From: Phlyctochytrium arcticum
Taxonomy: Eukaryota; Chytridiomycota; Chytridiomycetes; Chytridiales; Chytridiaceae
Direction: 5' to 3'
NCBI GenBank assembly: GCA_025602905.1
Contig: JAHLKI010000001.1
Span: 1,302,001-1,366,000, forward strand
DNA: 64,000 nt
Positions 39,265 to 51,942 of this stretch are shown here, piece after piece. The notes beneath the pieces are model-generated. The model searched no databases. It saw only the letters and a list, made by a program, of their open reading frames with translations, and was not told where the DNA came from. Numbering within the stretch: position 1 is the first letter of the stretch; the number at the start of each line of letters is the position of its first letter. The position numbers and the translations under genes are program-made.

Positions 39265-40515
39265 ATGTCTGAAAATATTCCGCGCAACTGGCTAATTAAC
39301 AGCAATCGCTATAGTAAGCCTTATTCTGACCCCCGTGGCGAATCTTGGTTGTTTTTTAATCCTTTAGGCCAAGATGTCTTTACAAGTAAAACTCGAACTA
39401 CAACACCTATCAAGATTACCTTAAATGATTCTTCTCGATCTTTGATTATGCAAAAATTGCTTCTTTCTTTTGATGTAACTGCGATGAAGAATGGTGTTCC
39501 CGTATCAGGAAACAATATTGTGAATACCGAATTAGGGCTTGATGGTCTGATTCAATCAGTTCGTGTTCAAATTGGTAATAAAGTTCTTCAGGAAATTCCC
39601 AACTATCCTCATTATCTAACTCACAACTACAAGTATATTCCTGAAACGTTGAAGAAAACGATTCGAAGCATGAACGGCTATGGTACGACGAATATCTTTC
39701 AGGCATCACCTACTGTATCTTACACTAGTCACATGCCGATAGGCTTCTTCCATTGTGATGACGAACGACCCCTCCATATATGGGCGCATCCCTCGCAGAA
39801 TATTGATATATACTTGACTATAGTCGATCCCAAACAGTTTTACTTGAATGATACAGTTGATGAAGTTATATTCAGAAACGTTGAATTCTTGGTCCCCTGT
39901 GTTACTCCTCCTCCTGAATACGTATTCCAAGTGGAGAAGTCGATTAATGCTGGCAAAGCAATCAATTACGATTACGTCCGAACGACTCAAGTTGAAATTA
40001 ATTGTAACGGTGCTAGTCGACAAATCTACTCTACAAACTTTTCTGGTGTACGCTCTTTACGATCTATTGATTTCTCATGGATTGACGACGACCAAATGCA
40101 AGATCTTTCCAATGACAAGAATGCCATTAGTTCTTCAAAGGGCTTGCGTCAGTGGTGGATGAATATCGGTGGTATTGTTATTCCGAATAATACAGGTAGA
40201 GGCTTCCAGAATTCACTGACAAATCCTCAGACTCTATTGGTCACTCAATTGCAGCAGAATGACTTTTACTCTATGGGTGAATTGTCACTCCCTAGTTTGG
40301 CTGATTATAACAACAAATACTTTAGCGCGGGCTGGGCTTTCCAATCTCTAGAAGAAGGTGTTCCGGCTGCATTGAACTTTACTGGTACAGATGCAGTATT
40401 CAAACTCACTACAGAACACGATCCCAACAACAAACCTAGTAGCAACTGTCGCTTGTTGTTGACATACCAAGAGAACGTTACCCTCAGTGTTTCAGACTTG
40501 GTTGATGTAATCTAG
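39265..40515 (+). CDS. Major-capsid-like protein, element 2 (right copy, intact)
   Basis: Identical to the left 416-aa copy. Downstream lies the mirror of the conserved non-coding block and the 112-aa gene. Confidence 0.65.
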   Translation: MSENIPRNWLINSNRYSKPYSDPRGESWLFFNPLGQDVFTSKTRTTTPIKITLNDSSRSLIMQKLLLSFDVTAMKNGVPVSGNNIVNTELGLDGLIQSVRVQIGNKVLQEIPNYPHYLTHNYKYIPETLKKTIRSMNGYGTTNIFQASPTVSYTSHMPIGFFHCDDERPLHIWAHPSQNIDIYLTIVDPKQFYLNDTVDEVIFRNVEFLVPCVTPPPEYVFQVEKSINAGKAINYDYVRTTQVEINCNGASRQIYSTNFSGVRSLRSIDFSWIDDDQMQDLSNDKNAISSSKGLRQWWMNIGGIVIPNNTGRGFQNSLTNPQTLLVTQLQQNDFYSMGELSLPSLADYNNKYFSAGWAFQSLEEGVPAALNFTGTDAVFKLTTEHDPNNKPSSNCRLLLTYQENVTLSVSDLVDVI

Positions 40516-41020
40516 ATGAACATTTGAATATATTCGAAAAAGACTTTGTAACATAAAAGCTTCATATAATGCAATGTTCGAATAGCTAAAGAATCATACA
40601 AGAATCAATAAGAGGTATCCGTATCTCGATGATAGGGATGGATCCTGAAAAGTGAATATTTCATTCCCGTTGCGTTTTGATGCGGTGAGGGTCATCTAAT
40701 CACATTCCCACACACTTCATCATATTCAGCAATTTGAAAAAGTCGTGATTTTTCCACAAACGTAAAGTACACTTAAACGTTTATTACGTTTATGGTATTT
40801 TTCCGACTTTTTGCTAAAAGTAAATCGACAAGTAGCGACAAGTAGCGACATGTAGCATGGGTCCTTAGGAGCGAATAAGCGGCAAGAGATTCAATTGGTT
40901 CTTTCCTATCCATAAAAAGAAAAGGTATCGATACAATCCGGTTCTATAAAAGCGACGAACCTGCCTCAGATATCCTCAGTTAGAATCAAGTTCGCACCAG
41001 ATAGCATCAAGACAGCATCA
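40516..41020. other. Conserved non-coding block of element 2 (right copy)
   Basis: Mirror of 22931-23435, with the inverted repeat around ACGTTTATTACGTTTATGG and the CGACAAGTAG tandem units. Confidence 0.6.
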
Positions 41021-41359
41021 ATGGATTACCTTGAGAAGAAGATGGAACGTCTGATAGACTTGGATCAATCGGAAGAGTTTAAGAAAGCGCAGAAGCTGAT
41101 AAAGGAGCATACAGAATTGTTAGCGACAATCAAGAAGACAATGAAGCTGCGGAATATAACAAGCCATCAAATCAAGCGAGGATCAGTTTTGAAGAAGCTA
41201 AAGTTCAAGATCTTGACATCCCGCCGCGTGGACGTGACGAATATGCCAGAGGAAGTCAGAGAGTTGTATCTGACGACGAATGAAGTGTGGGTTCGGAATA
41301 TAGATATAATAGAGACGGCGGATGACGTCATCGAGTCAGAGGTGATAGTGATAGATTAG
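41021..41359 (+). CDS. 112-aa helical protein of element 2 (right copy)
   Basis: Identical to the left copy. The arm ends 21 bp after its stop codon, so the gene is complete but the element terminus beyond it is absent here. Confidence 0.6.
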   Translation: MDYLEKKMERLIDLDQSEEFKKAQKLIKEHTELLATIKKTMKLRNITSHQIKRGSVLKKLKFKILTSRRVDVTNMPEEVRELYLTTNEVWVRNIDIIETADDVIESEVIVID

Positions 41360-41380
41360 TGTGAGATTCAAGGCAAGATG

Positions 41381-42135
41381 TCATCGGCTTCCGACATTCT
41401 TTGACGAGAGAGAGAGAGAGAAGTTTAGCTTCTGAAGGCGGTCTGGTAAAATGCGTTCAAACCTTGCAAAGAAGCAGCTGAGGCAAAGCCTACGAATGGA
41501 CACGGACTATGGGTGGGTGGTGTGGAGACGACGTCAATTTATTTGGTAGTAGTATGTGTGTATGTGTATGTGTGGGAATGTGCGAATGGGTAAGGTTTGA
41601 GTTTAAAACGGTCAGTTTGAACTTCGGCTTTTTGTCGGAGTTTGGCAGCCTGGATCTGATCCGCCGCGTCGGTCCTATGGGGGAAGAACCGAGCGGCGGG
41701 CTCAACGCGAACCAGCGGGGTTTCCAGTTCAGCCGTCACAGAGCTGTCTCTGATGACTATGCCACTGTCACTCGCGTCACAACCTCAATTGAAAAAACAG
41801 GAAGACCCCCCAGGTCTGGCAGATGCGAGAGCCGGCGTTAAAAATAGCCATCGGAGGGTGGGCCAACAATAAGAACAACGAGTGCTGTGATTGCAGCTGG
41901 CGCCCACACGTCCTGCCAACGCTCTCCCAATATCCTGCACAGCCAAAGTTTGGTTGGCGCACATCCAGGGCCTGGTAGCTGCAAGATCCTCGGTTTAGAA
42001 CCTTTTGCACACAGCAGGAATCTACCCAGCAACCTACCACTGGACCTTCAAGTTGTTTCGGCCAATCCCAACGCCGGAAAGAACGAACAGGCCCTTGGGC
42101 AGCTTCGAATATTCTTCACACATAGGACCACAGCG
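41381..42135. other. Host flank after the inverted repeat, no gene seen
   Basis: Begins with TCATCGGCTTCCGAC, then a (GA)n stretch near 41390-41403 and a TG-rich tract near 41550-41580. Probably 5' flank of the next gene. No remnant of the Crypton N-terminus was recognised on either strand. Confidence 0.45.
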
Positions 42136-43261
42136 ATGAGTACCACTGGCATATACCCGCACACGGAACGACATATTTTCTTGGTACTGTCATATATTCT
42201 GGATGTCATCGTCATGTGGGAGTATGCAACGACCTGGACCAAACCTGTTGCTCCCATGCGCCGCCCCCATACCGAGAAGAAGCCGTTGTCCAAATACATG
42301 CTGTGGATCCATATAATAGCTGGATTATTTCAGGTAATAGCTATTTCACATGATTATGTATATCTCATGCTGACATCTTGGCTTATTTTCCAAACAGATG
42401 ATCATTGGAATGTTTGCACTGTTGCTGCCGGAGGAATGGACGGTTACCTTTGCTCTTGCCCACTTGGCATTGGGGCTTGGCCTATTTATCCAAGTTCCCA
42501 CTTCCTTCTTCTTCATCTCGTCAGTAGCGGGTATAAAAACGCTTATGCATCCCGGCTACGCTTTGGTCAGTTTGGTTCACGCCTGGACGGCAGGTTCTGG
42601 GGTGCTTCGCTTCTACCAAACCAGCGCCTTTCCCCGGGACGAACTTGAAGCCACCCTTGCTGTTTTGCACACTTATGCATGGGTCCGCCTGTTTTTCTGG
42701 CTTCTAAAGAATGGTGTAGAGCGCCGCCTATCCACAACCGTTATCTATACATTTTCGGTTGTGCTGGCTGGCCTGCTAACTGTGCCATTTGCCGTTGGCG
42801 GGAAGGGCAACATGATCCTTACCGCCGGCTGGGTTGCTTGGGGAACGTTTGCCACTCAGTACGGACTTTACAAGAAGGAGCCCACTGTCCTTGTTCATGG
42901 CAATCCACAGACTCTGGGTCAACGGCGACGTTCCAAAGCGGGCCTGCCTGGCAGCGGTTTACCACCCCGGCATCCGCCCAATTTGAAGATCGGCTTTAAC
43001 CGTCGAGGATCGCGCAGCCGCTCACAGCCGCCATCGCCGTCCAAAGCAACCGCAGAGTCCCCTCTTAGATCTGCCTTTTCACCAACATCGGCGTCTACGA
43101 GATCAACTGATACCCCTGCATCCTCTACATCTGCCGCTCTTTCAAATACTTCGACAGCTACAACCGCTTGCATGGACTCGGCTGTCGACGTTCCATCACC
43201 ATACATCAGCACTCCTAACCCACAAGAGAATATTATTTACACCAACCCCACTAATTTGTAA
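42136..43261 (+). CDS. Seven-helix membrane protein, unknown family
   Basis: Exon 1 ends at 42333 and exon 2 starts at 42398 (64-nt intron GTAATA...ACAG); 353 aa. Hydrophobic segments include IFLVLSYILDVIVMW, WTVTFALAHLALGLGLFIQ, LVSLVHAWTAGSGVL, VIYTFSVVLAGLLTVPFAV and MILTAGWVAWGTFATQ, about seven in all. A cytoplasmic-type tail rich in Ser, Arg and Pro (RSRSQPPSPSK) follows. Receptor or transporter cannot be decided. Confidence 0.65.
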
Positions 43262-43852
43262 GTAAAACTGTCCACCCGCGCCCTATCCTTTCTTGCACAT
43301 TCTCCTTTATTTAGCCCGCCCTATTTCACCAAATACATTCCATTCACTCATCGAATCCGCTTTAGCTAATTATAGATCACATTCTTTCACTTTCACATCC
43401 ACCCCTTGAGTTCAATCCGCAATATTTATTGATTCACATCCTGGCTTGTAAATAGGGAGGACATAGTCTAGAGGGCGGTTCCCGGCAAGCGTAAGTGATT
43501 GCGGACGCCAGTCCTTTTTTTTGGAATAGATGTACGCGCAAGTGGTTTCCCTTTGTCTGGTTTGAGAGACGTCTCAAATGGGAGGGAAGGCTCTTGCTAT
43601 AATACTGACTTCGATAGTTTTTGTCTCTAGCCCTAAACATAGACATTTTACCGTATCATTTTTGGTTGGCCCCGTATTGTGAATTAGGTACAGAAGTAAT
43701 TAGGTGAGGACAGCTGTCTCTGCAGCTGGCTATGCAAAATCTATACACGTGTATGTGTCTATAATAACTAAGTAAGGGGACATCGCTATAATACGAAAGC
43801 AGCAGCAATGACAATGCTGCAATGTGCGTAATGTTTGTGGGGATTGAAAGTG
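43262..43852. other. Intergenic, no gene seen
   Basis: Shared 3' flank of two convergent genes. No repeat or RNA recognised. Confidence 0.4.
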
Positions 43853-44754
43853 CTATACTGCGCATTTGTCGCGATATGCGTTGTATTCTACTAATGTGGA
43901 GACAACCTGGAATGGAAAAAAAAAATCAATATTGGACCAAGAGACACTAAGCTAAAATGAAATGCGGAATCATACCCAAAGGATAGCCGAACTTGCTGCC
44001 AGAAAAAGACCGAAACTCAATCCGCCCCGCCCGCTGCCGTATCTCTCCAAGCCTTCACCGCAGTCCAATCCCTTTTCTCGAAAGATCTCACATGTTGATG
44101 AGGCACCTTTCCAAACACCATACCCAGCTGTAATCACTATGACTGCCATGACCCCGCATACAAAAGGTCGGAATCGGTCGTGACGATGCAAATCCTTCAA
44201 ATAATTGGAAAAGACGGGAAGTAGTGACAAGGCGAGAAGAATTGAAACGAGCATTGAAAGGGTCAGTTCTGTGATAGGCATGATGCAGGCCATGGGTGGT
44301 CCAGTGCCAGATATGCGCATATTGAGCAGGCAGGTGTGAGGGGAGGACGAACCCTGAGGGCCGTAGCCGTTCACACCAATCAGAACGGCAGATATAAGAC
44401 TCGTAGCCTAGGTGACAGGAAGTATGAGTCCGATGGGCCCGGTTGAACCCCTTGTATGGACATGGTACTTACAAAGATTGCAGAGTAAACCGCTACAGCC
44501 CTCCACATGCGTGTTTTTGTGCTTGATACAACTCTCCACCGCGCGGCCCACTCCTGGCGTCCGGCTTCGTGGGCCATTGGATCTCTAAAGTCCCCATTCC
44601 CGTTGTTCTCCTTTGGCGTGTTAAACATCGCCGCGGCCTGCCGCTGCACCGAGGGATAGCCCGCTGGTCCAGAATCATCGTCAGTCAAGGGATATGAGGT
44701 ATTTGCTTGGTGGTCAGGCTTGACATTGATCTTGTTGATGATGGATCGGAACAT
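43853..44754 (-). CDS. Small tetraspan membrane protein, unknown family
   Basis: Starts MFRSIINKINVKPDHQ with a polar N-terminus, then TM1 (MWRAVAVYSAIF). An intron follows near 44410-44472, then ISAVLIGVNGYG, a long helix (LTLSMLVSILLALSLLPVF), RPFVCGVMAVIVITAGYG, and a final helix interrupted by an intron after SSAILW (donor GTATGA) that continues VVSTLVEYNAYRDKC. About 235 residues with four to five helices. My joining of the first intron is off by one base, so an edge there needs transcript support. Confidence 0.55.
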
Positions 44755-45579
44755 GGCGCCAATATGAGTACCCTATCGGTGGGTGGTGTCTGTCTGTATG
44801 AGCGTGGTGGAGGCAAGCGCTGCCTGGATGGGGGGGGGGGGGGGGAAACACCTTCTTCTTGGTCCAAGTTTTGACGAAGCCTGGAGATGTAAAAATGTGC
44901 GCGCACACGCGCTCCCTGAGCCGTTAGTCACGTGCGGTAGTACTGTGTGACACCACAATTCCGCTATTCCGTGGGAAAAGAACAAAGAACAATTTTGCTC
45001 AAGATTCAAGAACAGGACGAAAAAAGGTTCGAAATAGACTGAATTGATATGCCGAGGCGTGTTCCTATGTATTATTGTATCTATGTTTGGGGATCATATC
45101 TTTTGGTTCTGTGAGAAATCTCCTATTCAGAAAAATTCCACACGTCTGCTCAAGGAGGGTTGATGGGAGTTACGGGTTGGCCTCCGAATCATCATCGCGG
45201 ACTCCCAGATGGACGTGATACCGCTTGTAAAGGCGCCGCCAACCGGCTGCGCAAACGCAATGATGGAATATTACACACATCCTCCCATTTGTCATTCTTA
45301 CCCACCCGTTTTGGTCTCCATCTGACCAAACCATCTCCCAATCGACCTCCACCCGCCTCTAGCTTGCAGCGAGCTACTACATTGCTTCACTTTCTCCATT
45401 GTGGGACAGCGGTGTAGCATGCGATAGCACACGACTCTCCAGTTCAATAGCTATGCACATTACTGGTAGAACACGCAAGTTGTAGTTCAGAAATAGGTAC
45501 AGAAATGCGTAAGGTATATTGAGAAAGACAAAGGCTTTACTGTATGTGGACGGCCTTTCGAGAACAAGAGGCCTCAGCC
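44755..45579. other. Intergenic with a long G homopolymer
   Basis: A run of about 15-16 G at about 44830-44845 on the plus strand. No gene recognised between the divergent and convergent neighbours. Confidence 0.45.
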
Positions 45580-47442
45580 CTACGCACGCGTAGAGAGGGC
45601 ATCACTAACAACAGCCACGAGAATCGTAATGCCAGTGACTACGGCAAAGGTTATCACCGATCCAGCAGATAGAAAAGCCGGTATGGCCAATCCAGCCGCG
45701 AGTATCACTTTTCCCACAATGGCCAGGCCGGAATGGCGGGAAGAGCATCCGCGATCTAGCCAGCTCAACATTGTAAACGACAAGATAACGACTGCCATTC
45801 CTACGCTCAGAACTTGAGGTGCAGTCCACATGGCAATGCTTCCCAAACGTGAGGAGTTGCCCGTTACAGGGTTCGCGGTAAAGACGGCAACCGCATAAGG
45901 CATGCGTGTGCTCATTTTAAGGAATTGACGTGCTGCGAGGCTGACATTTTGGGCCAGCAGAGCGGCGGAGATGGTGGGCGGATACGAAGCTGGAACATAT
46001 GTGACGTCTGGTACTTCACGGACCTGGCGATAAATGTCCAACAAGGTCAGATGAAGCGCGTATATAGTCACTAAAAGGCATCCATGCAACGGAATATGAA
46101 GGTAGTCCCATAGAAAAGTCCGGTAAGTGACTGGAATCGTTCGTTTGATCTTTGTAACCGCTGCCCCGTTTGCCAAACCCAGATCTGAAGTACAATGTTG
46201 AGGTATAATGGTTGAGCGAGGAGCTAAACCGTCATGACTAGTTGTTGGAGCCAAATATGGATTCCCCTGGTAGTAGAGGCGCTCAATGCCATAAAGAAGG
46301 CAAAAGCCCGCAACACCGCAAAGTACGCTGCGTGGGTACAGTGGTATGGATGTCCAAGCGTCAGGTGCACCCACTCCAAATGTTGACTCAAATAGCCCAA
46401 ATGTCCCCGCCGCAATTAGTAGCGCTGTCAGGAGACCCATGCGATAACGATGTGAAGCATCTTCCCTTTTGATTATGGCATTTTCCTGTCCTAGTCGACC
46501 ACCTGGTCCATTTGTCCACTGCCGCCGGTAGTGGGCTTCCCAAAATCCCATCAGGATTATAACCGCTTGGTCGACCGCCACCCCTGCACCCCAAAGCTTC
46601 CGGCGCAAAGCAATGTCTCTTTGGTCCATGCTCAGACCAACTGTCCATACTACACAAGGAATCAATAGAAATCCCGCTCGCGCAGCCAACCACCAAGATC
46701 TTGTGGATATAGCAGGTTCGAAAAACGCTACTACGACATGCGCGACGGAATGAATGCCTCGGGCTATCACCATCAAGACGCCAAATGCAAGCCAAGTACT
46801 ATCGACCACATTGAACGTTCCTGGGGCTGTGATTGCGGCAGCAAAGATGATGGCGAGTCGAAGTCCGCAATACACAGTGTGTAAAACATCATTCCGAGCC
46901 AGGTCGCGGTCGTGTTGAGCCAGAAGAAGGGTATAAGTGGAATGCAAAGGCGCAAATATGAGGCAGAAATGCAGAATGCCTGTTTGGTTGAGCCCATGGG
47001 TTGCCAAAATAAGTATACATCGATATACACAAAGGACGTACAGAGCATCGGCAATGATGTAGGTGGAGGGCTGAGATGTTGGATATGCGTGCATTGCTGG
47101 TGCAACGACTCGGGCAAGAGGGGACGCCGGGTCGACCCCCGGACGCAACATCAGTGGTTTCTGTTGTCGCCGCTTATTGGACATATAATCTCGCTGCAAT
47201 TCATATGCCGATGACTTCAGTGCTTGATTGTGATCGCTGAAACTGGGATTTGCAGATGGTGCAGCGGTTGAATCCCCTCTACGATCTGGATAGATGTGGT
47301 CATCGCTCTCCAGGATCGCACTTCGCTCGATTGTCCCAACTCCTTCTGACTGTGATGGTGAATGTGGCATATTGGAAGTTTGGGTTGTAGTGACTTCTAC
47401 TATTTGCTGTATGACTGAACGGCCTGAGGATTGGTCCACCAA
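45580..47442 (-). CDS. Polytopic membrane protein (possibly LtrA-like)
   Basis: One long frame with about 10-12 hydrophobic helices, for example YIIADALYVLCVYRCILIL, RLAIIFAAAITAPGTF, WLAFGVLMVIARGIHSVAHV and VGKVILAAGLAIPAFLSAG. The first in-frame ATG is at 47370 (596 aa). The frame upstream of it starts at an acceptor-like TTGTATTCAG, so a first exon may exist. The helix number and the HYRR...ASHRYRMGLLTALLIAAGTFGLFE region recall fungal low-temperature-requirement A proteins, but the match is weak. Substrate unknown. Confidence 0.6.
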   Translation of the reverse strand: MVDQSSGRSVIQQIVEVTTTQTSNMPHSPSQSEGVGTIERSAILESDDHIYPDRRGDSTAAPSANPSFSDHNQALKSSAYELQRDYMSNKRRQQKPLMLRPGVDPASPLARVVAPAMHAYPTSQPSTYIIADALYVLCVYRCILILATHGLNQTGILHFCLIFAPLHSTYTLLLAQHDRDLARNDVLHTVYCGLRLAIIFAAAITAPGTFNVVDSTWLAFGVLMVIARGIHSVAHVVVAFFEPAISTRSWWLAARAGFLLIPCVVWTVGLSMDQRDIALRRKLWGAGVAVDQAVIILMGFWEAHYRRQWTNGPGGRLGQENAIIKREDASHRYRMGLLTALLIAAGTFGLFESTFGVGAPDAWTSIPLYPRSVLCGVAGFCLLYGIERLYYQGNPYLAPTTSHDGLAPRSTIIPQHCTSDLGLANGAAVTKIKRTIPVTYRTFLWDYLHIPLHGCLLVTIYALHLTLLDIYRQVREVPDVTYVPASYPPTISAALLAQNVSLAARQFLKMSTRMPYAVAVFTANPVTGNSSRLGSIAMWTAPQVLSVGMAVVILSFTMLSWLDRGCSSRHSGLAIVGKVILAAGLAIPAFLSAGSVITFAVVTGITILVAVVSDALSTRA

Positions 47443-47869
47443 TGACTGAATACAAGCAATGTTACTCCTTGGCAGCTAGTTGACCGTCCCGCTCTGGTCG
47501 AGCATTATATATAAATTGTTGACGGCCAATAGGTCAAAATCGTGACAACAAAGTTAGACCCCCCGGGGCCAACTACCTGACCCGTAAAAAACAGGGACAA
47601 GAGACCGAAATGAATCTTGAACATCTGTTGAGAGATAAAGTTCATTTTTATTCTACGGATTTTAATTGACATCCCGTTTATTCTCTCTTTTGTTCTCACT
47701 TTATGCCCAGTAAAATCCGAAATCGCTCGTGGCCCATGGTCGGAGTTGGCCGAAACATGCTCTCGTCATCTGGTAAGCCACGCGACTTTGGCAGATTCTG
47801 GATTTTGTAGATCTTGCAGGTTCTTGGGACACGCATTGTAGCAGATCACGACGGGAGCTGTTAATTCCA
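47443..47869. other. Divergent intergenic region
   Basis: Holds the 5' flanks of the membrane protein gene (minus) and MED7 (plus). No gene. Confidence 0.45.
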
Positions 47870-49078
47870 ATGGCCGGTGACGCTCGACCGCCTGACCAAC
47901 CCGATGTAACAACAGCTTACCCGCTACCGCCAAGCTTTTACAGGAAATACACCGACGAAAATGTGGCTGGCTTTCCAAAATATCAACGAAACAAGCTCGA
48001 TACGGAGAAATCCAATGATCCATATTCTCTAGCCATAAAAGGCGCCCGATCGAAGGCGAAAGTGCCAGAGCTTCCCACCCCTGCCGAGTTAACAACTTCA
48101 GAACCTCTATACCTGCATCTTCCACTTCCTATTGAGGGGACATACTATACTTTTGGGGCAGCCCATACGGTGCGGATCTGTGACATTAAAAGATTTAACT
48201 AATGTAACACTAATACTGCACGAAAAAAGACGGAGATTGGCATCAAGCCACTGAAAGATCAGGGAGAACAGCAACTTTACTCAGACGAACAGCGGAGAGG
48301 TATATATCTACTACTTTTATGGCGAGGGCCCCTACTAACGATCCAAAACATTGGGCTCTAGATTGGAAAGCAACGTTTAAGCACTTGGCGCTGACCTTAG
48401 CATTGAACCTCAAAGACTTGGTACATGTAGCGGCAACCAGACTTGAACATGTATGATCGGAAACTTGATCTTTGAAGTTTCAAGAGCCATAACAGTCTTG
48501 CTATAGAGTGACTACAAGCTAGAACAAGTACGGGTTGTGCTCCTGAACCTGCATCACTTGATAAACGAGTATCGAGAGCATCAGGTAGCTTCAGGGGCAA
48601 ACGCGTAATCAATTTGGCCACTAATTCTTAAAACTTTCGTTAGGCGCGAGACATGTTAATCCTCTTACAACAAAAGCAAGTTGACAAGAGGCGGAGGACA
48701 GCTCAAGAAATACGAACGTACGTCCGTCCCAAACTTGATTAAGTCCTGCACCGACCTGCAACTGAACTGTGGTATAGGTATTGTGAGAAGATGCGAACTG
48801 AGTTAAGCGATGCCAAAAGAGATATTGTGCATCCTCCTTCTCTTACACCTGAGCGGGATACCAATGGCATCGTAAGGACATTAGTTACAAGCCACACGAG
48901 AACTTCTAATGATTTCATATCTCACAGTCCTCAAGTTCACCAGATACCCCGCAATGGCAGAAGCCCGTGCCAAACATTTTTGCACATTATCAGCGCACAC
49001 AGGATCGTCTTTTGGCAATTGCCGACAGCATTCAATAACTTCTTTGCACGACCACACTTTCATTTAAACTATTCGTAA
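47870..49078 (+). CDS. MED7: Mediator complex subunit 7
   Basis: Subunit of the Mediator middle module, which links transcription factors to RNA polymerase II. Exon 1 encodes the diagnostic start VTTAYPLPPSFYRKYTDENV and IEGTYYTFG. Later small exons give EIGIKPLKDQ, WKATFKHLALTLALNLKDL, then VRVVLLNLHHLINEYREHQ (the MED7 core signature), and ARDMLILLQQKQVDKRRRTA. The last exon continues from YCEKMRTELSDAKRD to a stop at 49078. About five introns of 50-75 nt. The C-terminus beyond DAKRD is poorly conserved and may be spliced differently. It converges on the DHX35 gene 66 nt away. Confidence 0.85.
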
Positions 49079-49144
49079 TTTGTATATACAGCTATCGCAT
49101 TAGATAGCACGAGTTCTTCTTTGTACATAATATAGTAAGAGTTT

Positions 49145-51758
<2,614 letters not shown>

Positions 51759-51942
51759 AGTGTAAGGATGTGCAGAAGCGTCTCAACCGCCAATTGATTT
51801 TGTAACGTGATTTTTGACTGTAATTTTACTCAAATGATTTCTCGACCATACACTGGTTTGCCGCTTTTCAATAATTCAAGAAAGGTATTCGAGTATGTGT
51901 ATAGAAAAAAAAAGTATATGATACACGATTTTAATTCGAGAA

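Larger units (their letters stand above)
35395..41380 (-). repeat. Right arm of 6-kb inverted repeat
   Basis: Reverse complement of 22571-28556. It lacks the terminal palindrome and first 230 bp of element 2 and the 5' two thirds and right end of the MULE. It therefore looks like the copied (derived) arm, while the left arm keeps both elements' continuity. Confidence 0.97.

Noticed and set aside
22571..41380. The 6-kb arms as terminal inverted repeats of one large transposon
   Set aside because: Both arm edges cut through other elements (element 2 terminus outside, MULE inside) and no target duplication flanks them, so a segmental inverted duplication fits better.
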